The notes under the pieces were generated by a model that saw only the letters and a program-made list of their open reading frames with translations, had not been told where the DNA came from and ran no database searches. A program made the position numbers and the translations under genes. A stretch of DNA of 64,000 nucleotides, from positions 930,001-994,000 of the forward strand of contig NZ_PEFF01000001.1 in NCBI RefSeq assembly GCF_002754375.1, read 5' to 3'. Source of the DNA: Variovorax sp. 54 (GTDB lineage Bacteria > Pseudomonadota > Gammaproteobacteria > Burkholderiales > Burkholderiaceae_C). Position 1 is the first letter of the stretch; every line of letters starts with the position of its first letter. Of this stretch, positions 16,606-26,676 are shown piece after piece.

Positions 16606-17033
16606 TCAGCGATCTCCAGGCTTCGGGCACGTGTCCACGTCAACCAACCGTGCATCCCCCAGATTGCTGACTGTAGAGGCTCGCAAGACGTGGCCAACAT
16701 GAGGCCAACGAGCTGAAAAGCGATGCTTCTGCGCGTATAGGAACTAGTCATGAGGACTCCAAGCACCGGGTTCACCGGCGAGTTGTCGGAAAAAAGCCGT
16801 GAGGCGAAGCAGACTTGCCGATTTCAGCTCGGGCACAGGCACGCGCGGTGCGCTCCACGTGCTCGGCATGTTATGCAAGCTGGCCAGCAATCCAATCGGC
16901 GGAAGCGACGATTTCGCGATCGACCGAACTTTCGTCGCTTTTTTGCCGATGGACAGGCGGGCGCCGTTGCGCTGAGACTGCCCGGCATCTCAATACAGTT
17001 TCGACGCTCCTCGAGCGACCCCGGTCTCTCCCA
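16606..17033. other. No gene recognised upstream of yghU
   Basis: This should contain the yghU promoter on the minus strand. A plus-strand open frame runs through from 16750, but only its last part (from about 17034) resembles a known protein. Confidence 0.5.
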
Positions 17034-17165
17034 ACACCGTCCCATCATCATCCGTGACGCCGATCTGATCCTGGTGCTGGAAGACGGCACGCCGGCGAAA
17101 GTCGGCATGCACGACGAGTCGCTGCGTCGGCATGGCCTCTACGTGAAGCTGGCCAGCCATCAGAG
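17034..17165 (+). pseudogene. C-terminal remnant of an ABC exporter ATPase
   Basis: The frame encodes RPIIIRDADLILVLEDGTPA, KVGMHDESLRRHGLYVKL. This matches the D-loop/H-loop end of MsbA-type exporter ATPases, whose consensus is H-R-L-S-T-[IV]-x-x-A-D-x-I-x-V, then G-x-H-x-E-L. The Walker motifs and membrane domain are absent. A fragment of about 45 residues with no function of its own. Confidence 0.7.
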
Positions 17166-17306
17166 AACCGGGCGATGCAGCAGCAGTGGGCGCAAGCGTA
17201 GGACGGGGCGCACTGCAGCATCTGGTTAACGAGCGTGCTTGTCTTTGCACATCGAAGTTGGGCTTGCTCGTCCAAGCTTTGGAGCCGGTACTCCCTTGAA
17301 GAATCT

Positions 17307-17751
17307 ATGAACCATGTGATCGCAAGCAGCGCAATTTTCCTTCTCGCGGGCGCGGTCGGCGCGACGGAGCAAAGCCACGGTGTTCAGCTTTCGAGAAACG
17401 AACCCGCGGCGAGGCGAGACGTCTGCGAACAGAAGAGCCGCAATTGGTCCACCATGCGAAGCACGCTGGTCGCCGTCTCCAAGTTTCGAGGCGCCAACAA
17501 TGCCAACGTGCAAAAAGATCGCCCGCAATGCCATCGCTGGATCGGAGAGTTTTTCGATTGGCAGATTCGAGCTCCAATATGCGCGCGGCAAGTCTGGCGG
17601 ACCGACGCCCAGTGAGAGTGTCTGCTTCGTGAAGACGGCCACCTTCGAGGCGACCAACAACGAGGGGCATGACGTCACCTACAAATGCCAAGCCCGAATG
17701 AATATCGAGGGAAAGGGACTTTCCATTTCCTGCAAGGTTGTCGCGGGATGA
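17307..17751 (+). pseudogene. Small exported protein gene with frameshift
   Basis: The start MNHVIASSAIFLLAGAVGA is a good signal peptide beginning at ATG 17307. The downstream part continues in another frame as ESVCFVKTATFEATNNEG and YKCQARMNIEGKGLSISCKV, which looks like a compact disulfide-bonded domain with Cys pairs. Joining them requires one frameshift, roughly between 17440 and 17600. I do not recognise the family. Either a pseudogene or a sequencing error. Confidence 0.5.
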
Positions 17752-18390
17752 ACGAGCCGCACCATCGGAGCGCGGACTATCGGGTGCCGTTCGAAAGAGG
17801 CGCCCTTTATCCAACGTGGCGACGCCCGAACTAACGCCCCCAATTCGATCACTTCGTAGCCCTCGGTATCCGGCCGCACCCTGTCGATTTCTTCGATGCC
17901 ACCCTGCTTGTCGCCTTCGACGAAGCGATGAATCAGATAGCGATGCTCCGTCTCGCGCCGGCCGCCAGGCGGGAACACCAGCAAGGCTTCGGTCTTGCCC
18001 AGATACAGCCAGCGCGGCGCATTACGCTCGGCGAAGTCGAAACGCTGGAAGCCTTGTCCGACCGGGTCGTGGACCATGACCATGCCGCGCGGAGCCGGCT
18101 GACATGAAATCCCCCATCACCACCAGCGCGCGGCGCGTCCTGCCAACACAACGGGCGCGCACATCCGACCCGCGCGAGTCCTCAGCCTCGCCGTCGAACA
18201 GCAATCGTTCGGGCGCTTTGCCTTCGCGAAGCTGGTAGACATGGGTGTCGGCGATGGCATCGGTGCGCAAGACCTCGACAACCCGCTGTGCACCGTACGC
18301 GCCCAGGTCGCAAGACTGAGGCATGCTGGCAAGAACCGACACGGGACCGAGCAGGCTCAGGACGAAGGCGAGGCGGATCATTTCTGGCAT
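17679..18390 (-). pseudogene. Exported protein gene with frameshift
   Basis: A signal peptide MIRLAFVLSLLGPVSVLA and then MPQSCDLGAYGAQRVVEVL, HVYQLREGKAPERLLFDGE and RTRRALVVMGDFMSAG lie in one frame. The continuation VGQGFQRFDFAERNAPRWLY, LVFPPGGRRETEHRYLIHRF and DTEGYEVIELG is in another, with the shift near 18080. The true C-terminus is probably near 17850; the frame stays open to 17679. A periplasmic protein of unknown function, similar in style to polymorphic-toxin or type VI secretion neighbours, but that is inference. Confidence 0.5.
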
Positions 18391-18430
18391 TTCATGGCGC
18401 TGCTGCGCGAACCGCGCCGTTCGTGTCGTC

Positions 18431-18884
18431 TCAAAACTTGAAGCCCGCGGGCTTCTTGGGCCCGGGCGACCCCGGATAGTTGGAGACATAGGCATCGCCA
18501 TTGCTGATGACCAGGCGAACCTCGTTGTCAGGCAGGAAGTGCACGTTCATCGTCGACCCGGGCCGGTCATAGCGGTCGACCGGAACGGTCTTCTCGTGCC
18601 GGGCCTTATTCAGCGGTCCCTTCGGATCGGAGTTGCTTGTGCTCCAGCGGACGGCCGCGGTCAAACCGGGCGTCCATCGCTGCGGATACACGATGCAGCA
18701 AACGAAGCTTCCGCCGCCGCCATAGGCAAACACGTTGGCATCGAACTGGTTGTTGACCCAGTACTCGTGGATGTAGTTTGGTGTGTGGTTGTAGGCGCTC
18801 AGGTTCGCCGTGGCCATTGGGGGGATTGGCGACTTTGGCATTCGTGCTCGCGCTGTCGGACGCGGCTAGAGCACAGCCCGCCAT
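18431..18884 (-). pseudogene. DUF3304-type lipoprotein gene with homopolymer frameshift
   Basis: The main frame (18431-18841) encodes a DUF3304-like domain: NYIHEYWVNNQFDANVFAYG, GGGGSFVCCIVYPQRWTPGL, TAAVRWSTSN and FLPDNEVRLVISNGDAYVSN. DUF3304 lipoproteins often accompany type VI secretion effectors. The N-terminal lipobox-like MAGCALAASDSAS lies in another frame; the frames meet at a run of six C (18819-18824 region on the minus strand). A further in-frame stop directly precedes that lipobox start. Probably an inactivated gene; slippage at the C run could be tested. Confidence 0.65.
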
Positions 18885-18978
18885 CTACATTCCCACCACC
18901 AGCCATGTGATCGTCATAAGCATGCTCACGATTCTCATGGCAGATCGTGCGCTGCGACAATGGCTGTCCCAAGCACTC

Positions 18979-19330
18979 CTCATGGGTCTCGCGTGCGACC
19001 GCAGCAGCCTGGCGGACTGTGTCCATCTTGGAAACAAAGAGTTTTCCAAAGGGGATTTATCCGTGGCGGATAGAGCCGAAGATCCTCTGCTCGATCGTTG
19101 TGACGTGAGCCTCAACTCTGAGGTTCGCAATGATTCGACAAACCGGTAGTGAGAGTCATCGCCATGAACAGTGACGTCTCGTCGACCGGTCACGCTTACG
19201 CGTCAACGCGAACGATATCGTGCGACACCGTCAGTGCGGGCTTGTCTAGACAGTTTCAATCTTCCCAACGATGTCTGTTGGTCGCACGAACGGGTGGGAA
19301 AATCGCGGACCAACACTCTGCGAGCTTAGT
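18979..19330 (+). repeat. Dispersed repeat copy A (gene end plus chaC start region)
   Basis: Clearly related to 35431-35870 (same strand) and 23245-23700 (opposite strand). Shared landmarks in order are LGNKEFS coding at the left, GGATTTATCCGT, CTCAACTCTGAGG, GATCGTTGTGA, AACGATATCG, then the start of a chaC-like gene. This copy is the shortest and most diverged and is cut shortly after the ACTCTGCG landmark. Confidence 0.7.
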
Positions 19331-19349
19331 GCGACTGCGGGCAAGTTTC

Positions 19350-19496
19350 TTGCCTTCGTCAAGCCGTTGTTCGCCTCGTACAAGCGTCCACGGTCCCATC
19401 CAGTTCGTGCCTGAGTTGCCGCACCGCGCGATGGGAAAGATCTTGATGCGCGAACTAAGCAACCCGCTCTGGCAAAACCAAGAAAGAAACGTGTGA
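19350..19496 (+). pseudogene. C-terminal remnant of an acyl-CoA synthetase
   Basis: The end of an open frame reads IQFVPELPHRAMGKILMREL followed by SNPLWQNQERNV. The P-x-T/R-x-x-GK-[IV]-x-R-x-E-L motif with the catalytic lysine region is typical of the C-terminal domain of AMP-forming acyl-CoA ligases. Everything upstream is missing; the sequence before it belongs to repeat copy A. Non-functional. Confidence 0.65.
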
Positions 19497-19652
19497 ACGC
19501 CTAGACTCATCTCCTAGAGCCCGATGTCGGTTCCATCCGCTGTGCACCACCGCAGAACCAGAAGGAATACAGGGACATGTTGGCATCGAAGCCCTCGTCC
19601 CCGTCCGCGCCACTCTTTGCTACCGCACCCCATGCTTTTCGGAGTTCCTCTC

Positions 19653-21944
19653 ATGCCTAAACTAAAACGCCGCCACTTCGTCCTCGGCACGGCCGCCGCG
19701 CTTGGTGCACTTGTTGTTGGCTGGTCTGCATCGCCCACGCGGCAACGGTTGGTGGGGGACGAACCGTTGCCGACCACAACGCCTGGACAGGTCGCGCTCA
19801 ATGGGTGGGTCAAGGTGTCGCCGGACAACACAGTGACGCTAATGGTGGCTGCGGCCGAGATGGGCCAAGGTATCCACACGGGATTGGCCATGCTGCTGGC
19901 CGACGAGATGGATGCAGACTTGGGCCAAGTGCGGCTCGAACAGGCGGGTTACGACCCGATCTACAACAATCAGGCAGTAGTACTCGACAGCTTGCCGATC
20001 TTCAAGCCGGACGAGAACGGGCTCATGAAACGGGGAACTCGCCATATGGTGAGCAAACTGCTGCGAGAGATACCCGGCATGTGGGGCAGCGGCGGCTCAG
20101 CGGGCATCGCCGATCAATGGGTACCGTTGCGAGAAGCCGGAGCATCAGCACGCGCGATGTTGGTGGCCGCGGCCGCCGAGGCGTGGAACGTGCAGGCGGC
20201 GGAATGCCACGTCGAGGGTGGTCGAGTGTCGCATGTGGCGTCGGGTCGGATCGCAACCTTCGGGGAACTTGCTGAGCGGGCAGCGACGATGCCGATGCCC
20301 CTCTCGATCATTTTGAAGAATCCATCCCAGTTTCGACTGATTGGCCAACCCAGACGACGTATAGACACCGCGGGCAAACTCGATGGCTCAGCCGTGTTCG
20401 GGATCGATGCGCTACCGCCCGACGGGCTGCTCTACGCGAGCCTCACGATGTGCCCAACGATCGGCGGTCGAGTCGTGCGCTTTGACGACACGATCGCGCG
20501 TGACTTACCGGGCGTGCACAAAGTGGTGAAGCTCGAACCCGTAGGGGGTGGATTGGGCTCGAGCGGCACAACGGCTGGCGCGGTGGCGGTGATTGCCGAT
20601 ACACCTTGGCACGCGATGCGCGCCCTCGAAAAGGTAAGCATCGAATGGGACCACGGCACGGCGGCGAGCCTGTCGAGTCGCGGGCTGATCGATGCGCTGT
20701 CACAGAGCCTGAATTCCGTCGACGGAAAGGCCGACGTACATCTCGAAGCGGGCGACGTGACGGCAGCAATGGACTCAGCCATGAAGACGATCGAGGCCGA
20801 GTACCGCGCGCCCTTTTTGGCGCACGCGACCATGGAACCGATGAACTGCACCGTTCAATTGAAGAACGGTGCCGCTACCGTTTGGGCTGGCTTGCAGAGT
20901 CCCGGGTTGATACGCGGTGACATCGCGAAGGTATTGGGCCTTGATGCGTCTAAGGTCGACATCAAACTCACATACTTGGGTGGTGGTTTTGGGCGACGCT
21001 ACGCGGGCGACTTCGCTCTACAGGCGGCCGCACTAGCACGAGAAACCAACGGCATTCCGGTCCAATTGATGTGGTCGCGTGAACAAGATATGGCCCACGA
21101 TTACTACCGCCCGGCCTACGTAGCACGCAGCAAAGCGGGTTTTGACTCCCAGGGGCGTTTAGTGGCTTGGCAGGTCGATACGTCGGGCTCAAGCTTGGGC
21201 GCCCCGGGGTTCATGAGCGCCGCTGCGGAAGGAACAGCAACCACCGCGTATCGATTTACAAATGCGCGTGTATCGCATCGCACCATGGAATCGGCGGTCA
21301 CAGTAGGATTTTGGCGCTCTGTCAATCATTCGCAGAACGGATTTTTCACCGAAAGCTTTATCGACGAATGCGCGCACACAGTGGGCCAGGATGCCATTGC
21401 ATTTCGAACGTCACTGCTAGCCGGCCCAGATGAAGCGCGGCACTTGGGGGTGTTGACACGGGTGGCCGAGCTCTCAGGGTGGGGAAAGCCGCTACCTCTC
21501 GAAGCCGATGGAACTCGCCGCGCTCGGGGGTTGGCGCTCCATCGGAGCTTCGGCAGCGTAGTTGCACAGGTGGCCGAGGTAGCGGTGACACCCGACAAAA
21601 AGATTCGTGTTCGAAAGGTGTACTGCGTTATTGACTGCGGTACGGCGGTCAATCCGAACCTGGTACGTCAGCAAATGGAAAGTGCGATCGTTTTCGGACT
21701 GTCAGCCGCACTCCATGGTGAGATCACGATCGAGCGCGGGCAAGTACTGCAAAGCAACTTTCATGACTACGCGTCGCTGCGCATGAATGAGTGTCCTGAT
21801 ATTGAGATCGCGATCATGCCGAGCACAGAACCGCCCACAGGAGTTGGTGAGCCAGGCACGCCGCCAGTAGCCCCAGCCGTAGCCAATGCGGTGTTTGCGC
21901 TCACGGGGCAGCGGTTGCGCACGCTCCCATTGCGATTGGTTTAA
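19653..21944 (+). CDS. Molybdenum hydroxylase large subunit (isoquinoline 1-oxidoreductase beta-like)
   Basis: A 763-residue molybdopterin-binding subunit of the xanthine oxidase family, IorB-like, probably oxidising an N-heterocycle or aldehyde in the periplasm. The N-terminus MPKLKRRHFVLGTAAALGAL is a twin-arginine signal (RRHFVL). The Mo-site blocks are present: AAEMGQGIHTGLAMLLADEM, DIKLTYLGGGFGRRYAGDFA and, near the C-terminus, TGVGEPGTPPVAPAVANAV with the catalytic glutamate in GVGE. ATG 19653 is used because GGAG lies 8 bases upstream and the Tat motif follows. The [2Fe-2S] subunit follows 84 bases downstream; large-before-small is the reverse of iorAB. The substrate cannot be read from sequence. 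Confidence 0.9.
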   Translation: MPKLKRRHFVLGTAAALGALVVGWSASPTRQRLVGDEPLPTTTPGQVALNGWVKVSPDNTVTLMVAAAEMGQGIHTGLAMLLADEMDADLGQVRLEQAGYDPIYNNQAVVLDSLPIFKPDENGLMKRGTRHMVSKLLREIPGMWGSGGSAGIADQWVPLREAGASARAMLVAAAAEAWNVQAAECHVEGGRVSHVASGRIATFGELAERAATMPMPLSIILKNPSQFRLIGQPRRRIDTAGKLDGSAVFGIDALPPDGLLYASLTMCPTIGGRVVRFDDTIARDLPGVHKVVKLEPVGGGLGSSGTTAGAVAVIADTPWHAMRALEKVSIEWDHGTAASLSSRGLIDALSQSLNSVDGKADVHLEAGDVTAAMDSAMKTIEAEYRAPFLAHATMEPMNCTVQLKNGAATVWAGLQSPGLIRGDIAKVLGLDASKVDIKLTYLGGGFGRRYAGDFALQAAALARETNGIPVQLMWSREQDMAHDYYRPAYVARSKAGFDSQGRLVAWQVDTSGSSLGAPGFMSAAAEGTATTAYRFTNARVSHRTMESAVTVGFWRSVNHSQNGFFTESFIDECAHTVGQDAIAFRTSLLAGPDEARHLGVLTRVAELSGWGKPLPLEADGTRRARGLALHRSFGSVVAQVAEVAVTPDKKIRVRKVYCVIDCGTAVNPNLVRQQMESAIVFGLSAALHGEITIERGQVLQSNFHDYASLRMNECPDIEIAIMPSTEPPTGVGEPGTPPVAPAVANAVFALTGQRLRTLPLRLV

Positions 21945-22028
21945 ACGGTGCACCACGCCGCGACCATCGCCAGAAGATTTACAAAGCATTGATGGCGATG
22001 CCAAACGATTCCAACGAACCGGAAAACA

Positions 22029-22583
22029 ATGGATTCCCCCATGACCACCACACTTCAAGTAAATGGCAAAGCCACGACGATCAACGCGGAACCCGACACA
22101 CCGTTGCTTTGGGTTCTGCGCGGCGAGCTGCAAATGACAGGCACCAAGTTTGGGTGCGGCAAGGCGCTGTGTGGCGCGTGCACCGTGATGCTCGACGGTG
22201 AGGCGGTGCGCTCGTGCGTGACACCGGTATCGGCTGCGCAAGGCCATGCGGTATCGACCATCGAAGGTGTGAAAGGGGTGGAGATCGAATCGCTGCGCCA
22301 AGCCTGGACGCAACTCGACGTGGTGCAGTGCGGCTACTGCCAGAGCGGACAGTTGATGTCGGCGTGCGCACTCTTAAAAAAAATACCGAAGCCAAGCGAC
22401 GCGGACATTGATGAGGCGATGAGCGGGAATATCTGCCGCTGCGGAACCTACCCGCGCGTCCGAGCCGCGATCCATCTGGCGGCGAGTGGCGAGACAAGTT
22501 CCCCCAAAGCACGGTCAACTCATGTTCCCTTGCTTGCCGGATCACAACTTCTCGGCGGCGGCTTGATCACGTCTTCGTCTTGA
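22029..22583 (+). CDS. [2Fe-2S] subunit of molybdenum hydroxylase (IorA-like)
   Basis: A 184-residue ferredoxin-type subunit that passes electrons from the molybdenum centre encoded upstream. The plant-type cluster ligands are in [20 protein letters not shown] with a later Cys (RSCVTPVS). The second cluster ligands are in [14 protein letters not shown] and [15 protein letters not shown]. The family usually ends soon after this; here a 35-residue tail rich in Ser/Gly (to [11 protein letters not shown]) is unusual and may come from frame drift at the 3' end. ATG 22029 or 22041 (MTTTLQVNG) are both plausible. It is co-transcribed with the large subunit and exported with it. Confidence 0.9.
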   Translation: MDSPMTTTLQVNGKATTINAEPDTPLLWVLRGELQMTGTKFGCGKALCGACTVMLDGEAVRSCVTPVSAAQGHAVSTIEGVKGVEIESLRQAWTQLDVVQCGYCQSGQLMSACALLKKIPKPSDADIDEAMSGNICRCGTYPRVRAAIHLAASGETSSPKARSTHVPLLAGSQLLGGGLITSSS

Positions 22584-22855
22584 CCATCCATGGTGCAACG
22601 CCCGTTGACCCGATCGTCGTTCCAAATCTGACGTTCACTACGCCCTAGCTGATGGGCTTCAACCTGCGATTGCTCCGCAAGCGTTCGGCTGAGGAAACGC
22701 TGATCAATGGGCTACGGCGGGCACGGCCCGTGTATGCGCGAAGACACCGCAAGTCACAGCCCGACCGAAATGAACCAACGCAGCTTTGCCAGCGCCGAGT
22801 ACAAAATGTTTTAATGCCGATGCAATCTTGACCAGCTAAACCCCAAAGGGGGGGG

Positions 22856-23254
22856 TGCGGATAAAAACTTGGACTGGTTTTATGTCGAGAGTCCGAGACT
22901 TCGTCGGTATTCGATGGAGCTGCGAGAGCCAAGAGAGATCTTGGTCCGCTTCTCGTTGTACCAACGGATGTAGGAATCAACTACCTCGATGAACTGCTCA
23001 ATGATCGTGGCCTTCCAGGCCCGAGGGTAGAACATTTCCGTTTTCAACCGGCCGAAGAAGCCTTCGCACGCCGCGTTATCAGGCGAGCACCCCTTGCGAG
23101 ACATCGAGCGAACCAGCTTCGCGTCGCTGATCCGCGATAGCCAGCCTGGCCAGCGATAGTGGGCGCCGCGATCTGAGTGGACAACGGGCCGGTTGTTGGT
23201 ATCGACCACCGTCTCGATGGCAGCATCCAGTATCGTGTTGACGAATTCATCCAT
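22856..23254 (-). mobile_element. IS3-family (IS150-type) element, 3' fragment
   Basis: The frame 22880-23254 encodes the C-terminal integrase core: NRPVVHSDRGAHYRWPGWLS, MSRKGCSPDNAACEGFFGRL, KTEMFYPRAW, IRWYNEKRTKISLG. The DDE glutamate is in CEGFFGRLKTE. The outer end TGCGGATAAAAACTTGGACT (22856-22875) matches the ends at 34193 and 48984. The 5' two thirds are missing, and the fragment abuts dispersed repeat copy C at about 23250. Confidence 0.85.
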
Positions 23255-23700
23255 ACAGAGCCGCTGTTTCCAGGCGGTCGAAGTCGGTCATCGGGTCCCA
23301 CATCAACGATCCGTAAGCGAAGATCCAGATGGGGCCTGTGTCGCGCCGAGCACGCAGAGTGTCTGTCAGAGATTTCTCGATTCGTTCGCGCGACCAAAGG
23401 GCATCGCTGGGCACGCCGAAGCGGTCAAGATCGGCAGCCCGAACTGATCGTGTCGCGCGATATCGTTCGCGCTAGCGCGTAGGCGTGATCATTCAACAAA
23501 ACATCACTTTCATGGCGATGATCCTGAATATCGGGTTTATCAGATCATTAAAAGCCTCGAAATTGAGGCCCACATCTCGATGATCGAGAAAAGGATTTTT
23601 CCGCTCTATGTGGTACGGAGAAATCCCCTTATAGAGAACTCTTTGTTTCCAAGATAGATACGGTCCGCCACGTCACGGCGGTCGCGCGCGAGACCCATGA
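23245..23700 (-). repeat. Dispersed repeat copy C with chaC 5' fragment
   Basis: Minus-strand copy of the repeat at 35431. In transcription order it holds LARDRRDVADRIYLGNKEFS, the TCTCTATAAGGGG element, and then a gamma-glutamylcyclotransferase (ChaC) start: ERIEKSLTDTLRARRDTGPI, WIFAYGSLMWDPMTDFDRLE. The FAYGSL-W-P motif is the ChaC hallmark. It is cut off by the IS3 fragment at about 23250. Non-functional as a gene. Confidence 0.7.
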
Positions 23701-23809
23701 GTTGCCGTTGGTAGATCGCGCCAAGCCGCGGCGGTGCGATGCCCAGTTGGAAGGAGCCGTCGGTCAAATGTTTGAGGTAGCCCGTGCGCTGCGGCGACTC
23801 AGCGGCATC

Positions 23810-24143
23810 GAGCGCGCGTTGCTCACGCGGGAGGATCGGCCCGAGAGCTTCGTACTCCGTTCCGTTGAACCTGAAGAACTGTGCCTGCTTGAGGGGGCGC
23901 AAATCCGTAGGGGTTGGATTGAGGCTGATCCCAGGCAGCATCAGCGGCAGGCGAACCGCCTTGAGGTTCGACGCGATCTTGTGGATGTTCTCGCGGGTCA
24001 GATCGTTACCAGCCAATCGGATCACCTCGGCAGTCGCCGCGCCCGTGTTGTACCCGGCGGTGTAGATGTCATCGGTGATATCTACGCTCGGGAGATACTT
24101 GGCGAGGAACTGTCTGTAGGCCTTGACCTCAGGCAGACCTTCG
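23810..24143 (-). pseudogene. C-terminal part of a LivK-like substrate-binding protein
   Basis: Encodes LPEVKAYRQFLAKYLPSVDI, TDDIYTAGYNTGAATAEVIR, TRENIHKIASNLKAVRLPLM and LRPLKQAQFFRFNGTEYEAL, the end of a branched-chain-amino-acid-type periplasmic binding protein. The homology begins exactly where the IS66 left end is placed. Another piece of what looks like the same gene is at 27091-27250, beyond the IS. Confidence 0.75.
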
Positions 24144-24221
24144 GTAAGCGGCCAGCCGCCCCACCTTGAGTAGAGCCGTTGGCTAAACGATGCTGTCCAG
24201 TTAACTTCTAGCTGGACGGTT

Positions 24222-24614
24222 ATGGACGTGAACCCGAAGTCGCGGCGCAGACACAGCGCTGAGTTCAAGGCAGAGGTTGTGGCCGCGTGCGCGGAGCCTG
24301 GTGCCACGGTTGCGGCGGTGGCGCGAGCCTTCGGCCTGAACGACAACCTCGTTCACGACTGGCGGCGCGGTCGCAGCGGCGCGGGCGCTTCCAAGACCAT
24401 CGGAACATCGCTGCAAGAATCAGCGCCGGAGTTTGTTGCGCTGTCGCTGCCTTCATCATCGCCGCCCCCGGCACCCGCACCGGCACCGGCGCCGGCTGTC
24501 GCTCCCGAGGGGATCCGTCTCGAGTTCAAGCGTGGGGCGATCGGCGTAAACGTGACGTGGCCCATCTCGGCCGCTGCCGACTGCGCGGCATGGCTTCGTG
24601 AGGTGCTGCGTTGA
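24222..24614 (+). CDS. tnpA: IS66 family accessory protein TnpA
   Basis: A 130-residue first protein of an IS66 element. The N-terminal helix-turn-helix reads RRRHSAEFKAEVVAACAEPG and AVARAFGLNDNLVHDWRR. The middle is Pro/Ala-rich, and the C-terminus IRLEFKRGAIGVNVTWPISA matches the conserved IS66 OrfA end. ATG 24222 lies shortly inside the left end. The stop overlaps the tnpB start. A decayed relative lies at 36722-36900. Confidence 0.88.
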   Translation: MDVNPKSRRRHSAEFKAEVVAACAEPGATVAAVARAFGLNDNLVHDWRRGRSGAGASKTIGTSLQESAPEFVALSLPSSSPPPAPAPAPAPAVAPEGIRLEFKRGAIGVNVTWPISAAADCAAWLREVLR

Positions 24615-24949
24615 TCCGTATCGACGCGCTGTGGCTATGCACGAAGCCGGTAGACATGCGCTGTGGCGCCGAGCGTCTGCTCGCACACGTGGTGCACGCG
24701 CTGGGAAGCGCGAACGCCCACCACGGCTACATGTTTGCCAACGTGCGAGCCACACGCATCAAGATGCTCGTTCATGACGGCTTCGGCGTGTGGTGCGCCG
24801 CGCGACGGCTGAACGCCGGGCGCTTCGCCTGGCCACGCGAGATCGACACAGCCAAGCCGATCGCGCTGACGCAAGCGCAGTTCGATGCGCTGGTGATTGG
24901 CCTGCCCTGGCAGCGGCTGCCGGAGATGAGCGCGATCACGCGGCTCTAG
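24611..24949 (+). CDS. tnpB: IS66 family accessory protein TnpB
   Basis: A 112-residue IS66 OrfB. The family hallmark starts MIRIDALWLCTKPVDMRCGA, with KMLVHDGFGVWCAARRLNAG and FAWPREID further on. In canonical members the middle block reads [KR]-[LI]-L-x-x-[DE]-x-x-G-[FL]-W, which fits. The TTG start overlaps the tnpA stop (TTGA). TnpB is required for full transposition in this family, though its role is not known in detail. It appears intact. Confidence 0.88.
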   Translation: MIRIDALWLCTKPVDMRCGAERLLAHVVHALGSANAHHGYMFANVRATRIKMLVHDGFGVWCAARRLNAGRFAWPREIDTAKPIALTQAQFDALVIGLPWQRLPEMSAITRL

Positions 24950-25029
24950 AAGCCCAACCCTGCGAAGGCGGTGCGTTGACGGCGCATCCCCCAGTGGCAG
25001 TGAGTCACCGCGCCCTGCATGATTCGAAC

Positions 25030-26638
25030 ATGCAAGCACTGCATGATCTCAAGGACGAAGACCTCCAGGGCTTGGCCCCTGAGGCCGTCGCCGCGCTCGC
25101 GCAGCAGATGCTTCAGCGCCTGCGTCAACAGGACAGCGAGATCAAGTTCAAGGACACCAAGATCGAGAAGATCACCTTCCAGCTCGCACGGCTGAAGGCC
25201 TGGAAGTTCGGCGCGAAGACCGAGGCGATGAACGCCGAGCAGAAGCGCCTGTTCGAGGAGACGCTGGCCGAGGACGAGGCCAGCCTGCAGGCGCAACTGG
25301 AGCAAGCCAGGGGCCAGGCATCGACCCCGCCTGCAACCGATGGCGACAACAACAAGCGCAAGCCGCGTCGCCAGCCTCTGCCCGATCATCTGCGCCGCAT
25401 CGAACACCACCACGAGCCCGACGACACGAACTGCCCCAGCCCTGGTTGCGGCAAGCCCATGAAGCGCGTGGGCGAGGACATCAGCGAACGGCTGGACATC
25501 GTGCCGGCAGAGTTCTTCGTGCACCGCCATATCTACGGCAAGTGGGCCTGCCGCGGCTGCCAGTGCCTGGTGCAGGAAGCGGCTGCGCCACAGGTCATCG
25601 ACGGCGGCATGCCCGCCACGGGCTTGGTGGTGCACACGATGATCAGCCGCTTCGTGGACCACGTGCCGTATTACCGACAGGAGGCCATCAACGCGCGCTC
25701 GGGCGTGCACACGCCACGCTCGACCCTGGCGAGTTGGTCCGGTCGCGGTGGTGCCGCGCTGGAGCCGCTGTTCGTAGCGCAAAAAGCGCTTCGTTCTCTC
25801 GGCGAGAGTGCTGCAGGCCGACGAGACGCCGGTGGCCATGCTGGACCCTGGCGCGGGCAAGACCAAGCGAGCCTACGTGTGGGCCTATGCGCGCGGAGCC
25901 TTCGATGCGGCGCCGGGAGTGGTCTACGACTTCTGCCTTGGGCGAGGGTCGCAGTACCCCATCGCGTTCCTCGGCGCGGATGATGATCCGAACGGTGGCC
26001 GAGGTTGGAGCGGCACGCTGGTGCGAGACGAGTACAAGGCGTATGAGCAGGTGATGGCCGCCGGGCCCGGTCGCATTGCCGCGGGATGTCTTGCCCACGC
26101 GAGGAGGAAGTTCGACGAACTGCTGCGCGAGAACGGGAAGAGCGCCGTTGCCACCGAAGCGCTGCAACGCATCGCCAGGATCTACCGCACCGAGCGGGAG
26201 TTGGCCACGCTGACGAGCGAGCAACGTCTGGCCCGCAGGACCGTCGTCACGCAGCCGCGATGGGAAGAGCTGCACACATGGCTGCAGCTGGAACGTGCCC
26301 GCGTGCACGACGGCAGTGCCACGGCCAAGGCCCTGAACTACAGCTTGAACGCTTGGGAGGCACTGACGCGCAATCTGCTCGATGGCGAAGTAAACGTGGA
26401 CAACAACCATTGCGAGAATCTAATCCGCCCGTGGGCGCTCGGAAGAAAAGCATGGTTGTTCGCGGGCAGTGAACTGGCCGGTCAGCGCGCCGCCATCGTC
26501 ATGAGCCTCGTGCAGTCGGCAAAGATCAACGGTCACGACCCGCACGCGTACCTTAACGACGTGCTGACCAGATTGCCCGCACATCTGAACAGTCGCATCG
26601 ACGAACTGCTTCCCCACAACTGGCGGCCCTCACGCTGA
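25030..26638 (+). pseudogene. tnpC: IS66 transposase TnpC, frameshifted
   Basis: Together the two frames make a full IS66 DDE transposase of about 535 residues. The N-terminal part has the coiled-coil leucine-zipper (EIKFKDTKIEKITFQLARLK), the zinc-finger-like NCPSPGCGKPMKRVGED and the ACRGCQC ligands. The C-terminal part has ADETPVAMLDPG (first Asp), HARRKFDELLREN and VNVDNNHCENLIRPWALGRK (catalytic Glu region). A single frameshift between about 25778 and 25800, next to GCGCAAAAAGCGC, breaks it. The element is probably immobile unless helped by a relative; the A-run makes sequencing error or slippage possible. Confidence 0.85.
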
Positions 26639-26676
26639 TCCGCGCGACGAGCGGTCACACCTATTGGCGGGGCCTG

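Noticed and set aside
24460..24510. GC-rich repeat encoding PAPAPAPAP in tnpA
   Set aside because: A normal Pro/Ala linker of IS66 OrfA proteins, not an independent repeat element.
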